Positions 1-4,339 of a stretch of 8,735 bases of DNA are shown here, piece after piece. Below the pieces are notes generated by a model, which saw only the letters and a list, made by a program, of their open reading frames with translations, was not told where the DNA came from and made no database searches. How positions within the stretch are numbered: the stretch's first letter is position 1; each line of letters opens with the position of its first letter. The position numbers and the translations under genes were made by a program. The DNA is taken from contig JBECKR010000128.1 in assembly GCA_040235415.1 (NCBI GenBank), forward strand, positions 1 through 8,735, written 5' to 3'. Source of the stretch: JBECKR01 sp040235415 (lineage in GTDB: Bacteria; Acidobacteriota; Polarisedimenticolia; Polarisedimenticolales; Polarisedimenticolaceae).

Positions 1-267
1 GGTCTCGCGCTGCTCGAGGCGGGCCGCCCCGCCGCGGCGGCCGACGTCTGGCGGCGCGTGCGCTGGGACGGACGCGCCGGGATCGGCGACGGCACCTCGG
101 CGTACTACCTCGGCCTCGCGCTCCAACTCGCCGGTCGGGACGCGGACGCGGTCGCGGCGTTCCGTAAGGCGGCGGCCTCCTCCTCGACCGCGTTCACCGA
201 CGACGGACCGAGCGTGGCTCCGGCAGCCCGCGACCACCTCGCGGATCTGGGCGTCACCGCGCCGTGA
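1..267 (+). CDS. C-terminal part of a TPR-like repeat protein (5' truncated)
   Basis: The frame is open from the first base of the window, so the start lies upstream; 88 residues plus a TGA stop are visible. The visible part is alanine-rich and helical. The stretch around YYLGLALQLAGRDADAVAAF has the small/large residue spacing of a tetratricopeptide (TPR) helix pair (A-x-Y-x-L-G-x-A-L, then A-x-x-A-F-x-x-A). A preceding half-repeat (LALLEAGRPAAAADVWRRV) shows the same pattern. TPRs are protein-protein interaction scaffolds; the partner cannot be told from this fragment. The gene converges on the anti-sigma gene with only 10 bp between stop codons and no visible terminator hairpin. Codon use matches the neighbours. 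The TPR assignment rests on pattern only. Confidence 0.75.
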   Translation, partial: GLALLEAGRPAAAADVWRRVRWDGRAGIGDGTSAYYLGLALQLAGRDADAVAAFRKAAASSSTAFTDDGPSVAPAARDHLADLGVTAP

Positions 268-277
268 CGCCGCGACG

Positions 278-937
278 TCACCACTCGGACATGCCGGGTC
301 GGTTCGCGGCGGCAACGTAGCGCAGCGCCTTCTGGGTCTCGCTGATCGCCGCGCCGGACCGGACCTCCGCCGCGAGGATCTCGCCGAGGAGCAGCCGTAC
401 GTCTTCCCGGCGGCGACGGTCGAGCGAGCCCTCGAAGGAGGCGAGCCGGGTGTCGAGCTGCCCCGGCGTCACCGACTGGTCGCGCATCTCCTCGACCGCG
501 GCCGCGAGTCGGCTGTCCTGGCGCGCTCGAAGCTCGCGCTCGAGCGCGTCGAGGCGCGAGGCCACGGCGGCCGGCACGGAGGCGCCGGCGTCCGCGGTGG
601 TCGGCTCGGGCGGAGTCCCGGCCGCCGGGGCGGCGGCGAGGCGCATCCCCGCGAGCACGCCGGCCGCGAGCAACACCGATGCGCACGCGAAGCCGGCCGC
701 GAAGCTCGTCCAGCGCCACCCCCACCGGCGTGGAGCGTCGAGCAGCACCACGGGTGGCGCGTTGGGCAGCCGCGGTTCCGCCCGTCTCAGGGCGGTTCGC
801 GCCGCGGCGAGCTCCTCGAAGCTCTCGCGACAGCCCGGGCAGGTCTCGAGATGGGACTCGAGAGCCTGCTTGCGATCGGGCTCGATCTCGTCGTACAGCG
901 CGGCGACGAGCGTTTCTTCCCAGCGTTCGCAGGCCAT
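278..937 (-). CDS. Zinc-finger (ZAS/HC2) transmembrane anti-sigma factor
   Basis: 219 residues. This is the likely membrane-bound inhibitor of the ECF sigma factor encoded just upstream. Residues 1-50 form a zf-HC2/ZAS domain with the H-x3-C-x2-C signature (His29, Cys33, Cys36) and an additional Cys3. A single hydrophobic helix at about 77-99 (AAGFACASVLLAAGVLAGM) should span the inner membrane. The rest (about 120-219) is charged and helix-prone, probably a coiled coil outside the cytoplasm, and holds no catalytic motif I recognise. Start: the frame stays open to 1042, but ATG 937 is preceded by GAGGAG at the right distance and begins the domain properly. In ZAS proteins the zinc site contacts the sigma factor and signals release it, sometimes after proteolysis or heavy-metal/redox sensing. 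The signal is unknown here. The gap to the sigma stop is 14 nt, so the two are co-translated. Confidence 0.9.
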   Translation of the reverse strand: MACERWEETLVAALYDEIEPDRKQALESHLETCPGCRESFEELAAARTALRRAEPRLPNAPPVVLLDAPRRWGWRWTSFAAGFACASVLLAAGVLAGMRLAAAPAAGTPPEPTTADAGASVPAAVASRLDALERELRARQDSRLAAAVEEMRDQSVTPGQLDTRLASFEGSLDRRRREDVRLLLGEILAAEVRSGAAISETQKALRYVAAANRPGMSEW

Positions 938-946
938 GACGTTCGA

Positions 947-952
947 CTCCTC
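947..952 (-). promoter_or_regulatory. Ribosome binding site of the anti-sigma gene, overlapping the sigma stop codon
   Basis: On the minus strand the sigma gene's TAG stop (954-952) runs straight into AGGAG, giving GAGGAG nine bases before ATG 937. Ribosomes ending the sigma factor would sit on this site, which suggests translational coupling and balanced sigma/anti-sigma amounts. It also supports ATG 937 over more upstream in-frame starts. Confidence 0.7.
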
Positions 953-1572
953 TACGACCCCTCGACTCCGTCGCGGACCAACTCGGTCCGCAGACCGCGG
1001 AGACCGTAGTACATGCGTGATTTCACGGTGCTTTCGGGACAACCGAGGATCTCCGCGATCTCCCGGAACTTCAGCCCTTCGAACTCCTTGAGGACCAGGA
1101 CCTCACGCTGCTCGGTGGGGATCCGGGCGAGCGCTCTCGAGACCGCGTTCCGCGCTTGGTCGCGGGCGAGAGTCTCGTCGGCCCCTTCGCCGTCCGCGCG
1201 GGGTTGCAGTCCGCGCGAGCCTTCGGGCGGTGTCTCGTCGAGAGCGCCCTCGAGGACGAGCCCTCCCCAACGCCGCCGCCGCCGCGCGTGATCGCGGCAC
1301 AGATTGAGCGCGATCTGGTACATCCAGGTCGAGAACTTCCCTCCGACGCGGAAGCGATTCGCCCGCTTGAGGACCCGAAGGAACGTCTCCTGGCAGACGT
1401 CCCGGGCCTCCTCCCGCTCCGGCAGCATCCGGAACACGAAGCGGAACAGTGGCTGCTCCCAGCGCGCGACGAGGACTCCGAGCGAGTCCGTGTCTCCGGC
1501 GCCGAGGGCCCGCACCAGATCTTCGTCGCTCCGCCAGGCCGGTCCGGAGCCCGGTCGCGAGGTCGAGGCCAT
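952..1572 (-). CDS. ECF (group 4) RNA polymerase sigma factor
   Basis: 206 residues, the normal size for an ECF sigma factor. Region 2 covers about 28-100: the core-binding and -10 recognition helices include RDVCQETFLRVLKRANRF followed by FSTWMYQIALNLCRDHARRR, the classic F-x-x-W-[LM]-x-x-I-A-x-N pattern. After an acidic, poorly conserved linker (about 105-138), region 4 covers about 143-196. It holds LPxEQREV-like IPTEQREVLVLKEFEGL and the -35 helix-turn-helix REIAEILGCPESTVKSRMYYG. Region 3 and 1.1 are absent, as expected. Start: two consecutive ATGs lie at 1575 and 1572; the AGGA motif is 6 nt from the second and only 3 from the first, so 1572 is preferred. The ZAS anti-sigma gene follows directly. 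I found no clear ECF-type promoter upstream, so autoregulation is only an expectation from the family. Confidence 0.95.
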   Translation of the reverse strand: MASTSRPGSGPAWRSDEDLVRALGAGDTDSLGVLVARWEQPLFRFVFRMLPEREEARDVCQETFLRVLKRANRFRVGGKFSTWMYQIALNLCRDHARRRRRWGGLVLEGALDETPPEGSRGLQPRADGEGADETLARDQARNAVSRALARIPTEQREVLVLKEFEGLKFREIAEILGCPESTVKSRMYYGLRGLRTELVRDGVEGS

Positions 1573-1756
1573 CATCGTTCCTGTGAAACGTCCGGAGGGC
1601 CGCCGGGGACGAGCGCCGGGAGCACTCCGCCGCGATTCTCCCACGGCCGGGCGCTGCGCGGAACGCAACGTCGCCGAGCGACACTGGTTGTCCGGGAGCG
1701 ATCCCCTTCCCGCGAATTTCGTCTGCGGTCCAACTCCAGCGAATACAGTAGGTTAA

Positions 1757-1794
1757 CGTCGCGTCGGCGCGGCGTCGCGAACGCCGACGTCGCG
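1757..1794. repeat. Three CGTCGCG direct repeats at 15-16 bp spacing
   Basis: The heptamer CGTCGCG occurs at 1757-1763, 1773-1779 and 1788-1794. The same segment also contains an inverted repeat, CGTCGGCG (1762-1769) facing CGCCGACG (1782-1789). It could be a protein-binding array, but CG-rich heptamers are common in such a genome, so chance is a real alternative. Confidence 0.35.
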
Positions 1795-1853
1795 CGGGGG
1801 GCGCGGCGGGCGCCATAAGCTCCTCATCCATAACGGTTTGTGCTTCCCTCGGA

Positions 1854-1874
1854 CCGGAGCATCGCGAGCTCCGG
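1854..1874. repeat. Inverted repeat CCGGAGC-N7-GCTCCGG
   Basis: Perfect 7-bp arms (1854-1860 and 1868-1874) surround a 7-nt spacer. The centre (1864) is about 163 bp upstream of the start point predicted from the sigma-54 element, a usual distance for an activator site. No T-run follows, so a terminator is unlikely. A regulatory role is inferred from position and symmetry. Confidence 0.45.
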
Positions 1875-1876
1875 GA

Positions 1877-1895
1877 GGTGACGCGAAGTGTCACC
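1877..1895. repeat. Inverted repeat GGTGAC-N7-GTCACC, candidate activator (UAS) site
   Basis: Perfect 6-bp arms (1877-1882 and 1890-1895), plus one inner C-G pair, form the 19-bp near-palindrome GGTGACGCGAAGTGTCACC. Its centre (1886) lies about 141 bp upstream of the predicted sigma-54 start point and 22 bp, about two helical turns, from the centre of the neighbouring inverted repeat. Sigma-54 promoters need an enhancer-binding activator that typically binds dyad sites at such distances. The protein is not encoded in the window. Confidence 0.45.
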
Positions 1896-2000
1896 GCGAC
1901 CCCGGCGCCGACATCGCGCACGGGCGGGCGGCGCTGGCGGTCTTCTCGATTTTCGGGCCAATCCGGAGATATGCCAGCACCGCAATACATATCTATTTCG

Positions 2001-2016
2001 TGGCAAATATATTGCT
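2001..2016 (+). promoter_or_regulatory. Sigma-54 (RpoN) type -24/-12 promoter of the operon
   Basis: The sequence TGGCAAATATATTGCT matches the sigma-54 core TGGCA-N6-TTGC[AT]. It has the invariant GG and GC separated by exactly 10 bases, and mismatches only at the less conserved CG after TGGCA and the purine that follows. Taking C2015 as -12, transcription would start near 2027, leaving about 51 nt of leader before ATG 2078. It is the only such match I noticed in this spacer, and it sits in its most AT-rich part. This predicts that the operon depends on RpoN and an AAA+ activator. Confidence 0.65.
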
Positions 2017-2065
2017 GACATGATGACGCAAACGTAAGGCGATGCGAGTGGGTGTCGGGAGCCCC

Positions 2066-2073
2066 GGGAGGAG
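2066..2073 (+). promoter_or_regulatory. Strong ribosome binding site of the first operon gene
   Basis: GGGAGGAG lies four bases before ATG 2078 (six bases from its GGAGG core). This decides the start of the 97-residue protein at 2078 rather than the in-frame ATG at 2042, which has no such motif. Confidence 0.7.
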
Positions 2074-2077
2074 CGAG

Positions 2078-2371
2078 ATGGTCGTCGATCGACCCGACCT
2101 CGAGCCGATGGCGAGCGCGACGGCCGCGCGAGCCGCGAGACGATCCGTCGTCGACGGCGTGCTGGCCGGCCGGGGCGACGTCTGGATCGTCGTCGCCCGG
2201 CCGGGCGAGGATCCGGCGTCGTTCCTGCGGGAGCCGGAGCCCGGCGGTCGCGGCGCCCGGATCTGTCGCGCCGTGCTCCCGGACGGGACGCTCGTCATGG
2301 CCGAGAGCGACCCGGAGTCCGATCCGCTGCTTTCGGAGATGCGACGGGGAGGTCCGCGTGGGCTCGTCTGA
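2078..2371 (+). CDS. Hypothetical 97-residue protein, first gene of the operon
   Basis: I do not recognise the family. The protein is soluble-looking and has no signal peptide, membrane segment or cysteine motif (a single Cys). The N-terminal third is helical and alanine/arginine-rich. The middle, DVWIVVARPGEDPASFLREP, continues to RICRAVLPDGTLVMAES, which reads as alternating beta strands and turns, suggesting a small alpha/beta fold. Codon choice is strongly GC-ending like its neighbours and the Shine-Dalgarno motif is excellent, so it is probably a real gene. It ends 14 nt inside the phosphatase gene, whose ribosome binding site lies within this gene's last codons, so the two are likely co-translated. 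Its place between a sigma-54 promoter and the phosphatase suggests a regulator or sensor for the module, which is inference only. Confidence 0.7.
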   Translation: MVVDRPDLEPMASATAARAARRSVVDGVLAGRGDVWIVVARPGEDPASFLREPEPGGRGARICRAVLPDGTLVMAESDPESDPLLSEMRRGGPRGLV

Positions 2372-3707
2372 CCGGGCCGGAGTCGTCGCCGGCCGCATCG
2401 ACCGCCCGGCCGGCACCGACCGCGCCGCCGCCGAGGCCGTGCGCCGCGCGGAGGGCGAGATCGAGAGCCTGTGCGCCGAGATCCTCGAGCGCTACGAGGA
2501 GGCGAGTCTCATCTACCGCTTGACCGAGCGGCTCGGGACGGTGCTCGGCGACGACGCGATCGCCCGCCTCGTGCTCGACGACGCGGCCCGGGTCCTCGGA
2601 GCCCGCGCCGGTGAGATCTGGCTCCAGAAGGGACGGGTTGCGGAGCTTTCGGCCGCCGTCCCCGAAGCGCCGGTGACCCCCGAGCTCGAGCGCCGCGGAC
2701 CGTTCACGGCCCTGTACGACGGCCGCCCGTGGCTGCGCGAACCGGATGCCGGGGTCGAGGCGGCGGCCGCGGTGCCGCTCCCCGATCCGCAGGGCGACCC
2801 GATCGGGGTGTTGATCCTTCGCGGACGCACCGACGGACGGTCGTACCGCTCGGGAGAGATCAAGCTCCTGACGGCGATCGCCGCGCTGACCTCCGCGTTC
2901 CTCCGCAACGCGCGGCTTGCGGAAAAGGCGCGCCAGGCCGACGCCAAGCGTCGCGAGGACGAGATCGCGAGGCAGATCCACCGCGGGCTGCTGCCGCATT
3001 GCGACCCCGCGGTCCCGGGTCTCGAGATCGCGGGCGTGTGCCGCTCCGCCGAGACCATCGGCGGGGACTACTTCGGATACCTCGAACGTCCCGACGGCGG
3101 CTTCGGCCTCGTGATGGCGGACGTCTCCGGGCACGGCGTCGCCGCGGCGCTGTACATGGCCGCGGCGAAGGGCGCGTTCCAGGCCGAGGCGCGGCGACTC
3201 TCCACGCCGTCCGACCTCCTTCGGCGCGCGAACGACGCGCTCGCCGCGGACTTCTCGTCGTCCGACGTGTTCGCGACGGCGTTCTTCGCGAACTTCGCGC
3301 CCGGCGGAAGGCGGTTCGGATACGCGAACGGCGGACACAACCCGCCGGTTCTGGTGCGAAGCGACGGTCGCGTCGAGCTGCTCGACCGCGGCGGACTCGC
3401 GCTCGGCGTCATGCCGAACGTCCTGTACCAGGAAGGGTCGAAGGCGTTCGGGGTCGACGACGTCCTGCTGGTCTATACCGACGGGGTCGTCGAGGCGCGG
3501 GACAGGGAACGGCGGCTCTACGGCGTGGGTCGTCTGGAGCGGGTCGTGACCGCGCACCGTCGGCTGCGCGCCCGTGCGCTCGTGGACCGCGTCCTCGAGG
3601 ACCTCGCCGAGCACACCGCGAACGTCCCGTACCACGACGACGTCACGCTCGTCGCGGTGCGAGGCGTCGATTCTCGGACAGCCGGGGAAGGCGGACGTCG
3701 TGATTGA
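2358..3707 (+). CDS. GAF-domain PP2C-type (RsbU/SpoIIE) serine phosphatase
   Basis: 449 residues. This protein probably dephosphorylates the STAS antagonist encoded at the operon end, freeing it to bind the RsbW-type kinase. A GAF-like sensor domain covers about 55-185. A short helical linker (about 185-210) leads to the PPM/SpoIIE domain, about 215-435. Metal-binding motifs are intact: GGDYF (235-239), ADVSGHG (254-260), YTDG (373-376) and DD before VTLVAV (427-428). ANGGHNPP (323-330) is also typical of the family. Start: the frame is open much further upstream, but that region is occupied by the 97-aa gene in another frame. GTG 2358 has GGGGAGG five bases before it and gives a 14-nt overlap. 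It ends with an 8-nt overlap with the receiver gene. It lacks its own receiver domain, unlike RssB/RsbU fusions, so its input is probably the GAF ligand or a neighbouring protein. Confidence 0.95.
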   Translation: MGSSDRAGVVAGRIDRPAGTDRAAAEAVRRAEGEIESLCAEILERYEEASLIYRLTERLGTVLGDDAIARLVLDDAARVLGARAGEIWLQKGRVAELSAAVPEAPVTPELERRGPFTALYDGRPWLREPDAGVEAAAAVPLPDPQGDPIGVLILRGRTDGRSYRSGEIKLLTAIAALTSAFLRNARLAEKARQADAKRREDEIARQIHRGLLPHCDPAVPGLEIAGVCRSAETIGGDYFGYLERPDGGFGLVMADVSGHGVAAALYMAAAKGAFQAEARRLSTPSDLLRRANDALAADFSSSDVFATAFFANFAPGGRRFGYANGGHNPPVLVRSDGRVELLDRGGLALGVMPNVLYQEGSKAFGVDDVLLVYTDGVVEARDRERRLYGVGRLERVVTAHRRLRARALVDRVLEDLAEHTANVPYHDDVTLVAVRGVDSRTAGEGGRRD

Positions 3708-4116
3708 GCCCCGACGCATCCTCATCGTCGACGACGACGCGTTCATCCGCCGGCCGCTCGAGTTCATCCTGCGCGCCGAGGGCTTCGACGCCGAGAGCGC
3801 GGTGGACGGCGACGAGTGCCTTCGGGTCGTGCGCGAGCGGAGGCCGGACCTGATCGTCCTCGACGTGATGATGCCCGGCCGCGACGGCTTCGAGATCTGC
3901 CGCGAGCTAAAGAGCGATCCCTCGATGCGCGAGATCCCGGTCGTTCTGCTCTCCGCGCGCGGACGCGAGCACGACCGCGAGCGCGGGCTCGCGCTCGGCG
4001 CCCAGGACTTCATGACCAAGCCGTACTCCCCGTCGGACCTCGTCCGCCGGGTGCGAGAGATCCTGTCGAACGCCGAGGGCGCCGACGATGCGGCCGCTCG
4101 CGGCAGTGGGGGATGA
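3700..4116 (+). CDS. Single-domain response regulator (CheY-like receiver)
   Basis: 138 residues, a receiver domain with no output domain. The conserved sites are complete: acidic pair Asp11-Asp12, phosphoacceptor Asp55 (in LIVLDVMMPG), Ser85 at the switch position (VVLLSA) and Lys108 (in MTKPY). The last 20 residues are an acidic, glycine-rich tail. Start: GTG 3700, which overlaps the phosphatase stop (GTGATTGA), preceded by GGGGAAGG at about nine bases; ILIVDDD follows at once, as usual for the family. The likely phosphodonor is the histidine kinase of the fusion two genes downstream. Output could be through binding the phosphatase, the GTPase-kinase or the PAS-DHp protein. Which one cannot be read from the sequence. 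Confidence 0.95.
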   Translation: MIEPRRILIVDDDAFIRRPLEFILRAEGFDAESAVDGDECLRVVRERRPDLIVLDVMMPGRDGFEICRELKSDPSMREIPVVLLSARGREHDRERGLALGAQDFMTKPYSPSDLVRRVREILSNAEGADDAAARGSGG

Positions 4117-4120
4117 CGTC

Positions 4121-4327
4121 ATGGCACTCGATCGACATCGCGATGCGGATCCGTCCGGGCTCCGGAAGCTCTCGAAGCGGGAGATCGACCGGCGGATCGA
4201 GGACGTGGTCGCCGAGGTCGCCCGCGTTCCGGTTCGCGGAAGCGACGACGCCGAAACGCTCGAGCCGCGATGGATCTCCGCGGCGGAGCTCGTGCGCCGC
4301 ATGCGACGGTTCATGGTCTACAACTGA
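4121..4327 (+). CDS. Hypothetical 68-residue basic protein between receiver and GTPase-kinase
   Basis: I do not recognise the family. It is highly charged and probably helical: KLSKREIDRRIEDVVAEVARV forms an amphipathic helix, followed by a short polar loop and EPRWISAAELVRRMRRFMVYN at the C-terminus. It has no cysteines, signal peptide or membrane helix. It is far too short for an MglB/roadblock GTPase-activating protein (about 120 residues or more) and lacks that fold's strand pattern. Start: ATG 4121, four bases after the receiver stop, with a G-rich motif at 4107-4113; the in-frame ATG 4088 inside the receiver gene is the alternative. It ends 12 nt before the GTPase-kinase gene. Composition fits the operon. 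A role as a small partner of the GTPase or the receiver is inference from position. Confidence 0.65.
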   Translation: MALDRHRDADPSGLRKLSKREIDRRIEDVVAEVARVPVRGSDDAETLEPRWISAAELVRRMRRFMVYN

Positions 4328-4339
4328 CGGGGAACCGCG

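Larger units (their letters stand above)
1573..2077. other. Divergent intergenic control region
   Basis: About 505 bp lie between the divergently transcribed ECF sigma gene and the eight-gene operon. Short open frames on either strand here lack coding-like composition and ribosome binding sites. The part next to the sigma gene is GC-rich like the genes. The segment about 1976-2036 is strikingly AT-rich and contains the sigma-54 type element listed separately. Between them lie two inverted repeats with 7-nt spacers (1854-1874, 1877-1895) and three copies of CGTCGCG (1757-1794). No convincing promoter for the leftward sigma gene was recognised. Confidence 0.8.

Noticed and set aside
1590..1850. 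Possible ECF-type promoter (GGAAC, about 16 bp, GTC) for the leftward sigma gene
   Set aside because: I looked on the minus strand and found no properly spaced pair, so I do not call one.
1976..2000. IHF site next to the sigma-54 element
   Set aside because: The region is AT-rich, but I could not align the IHF consensus convincingly on either strand.
1824..2023. Small open frames of 61-65 codons on both strands of the divergent spacer
   Set aside because: No ribosome binding site or coding-like codon use, and they cover the sigma-54 element.
1103..2416. 437-residue minus-strand open frame crossing the divergent spacer into the sigma gene
   Set aside because: It overlaps the ECF sigma gene in another frame, crosses the AT-rich promoter region and has no family signature.
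2295..4019. 574-residue open frame on the minus strand
   Set aside because: It lies antisense to the phosphatase and receiver genes, which carry complete conserved motifs. Long antisense frames are expected at this GC content, and its sequence is low-complexity Arg/Ala/Gly/Val without a recognisable domain.
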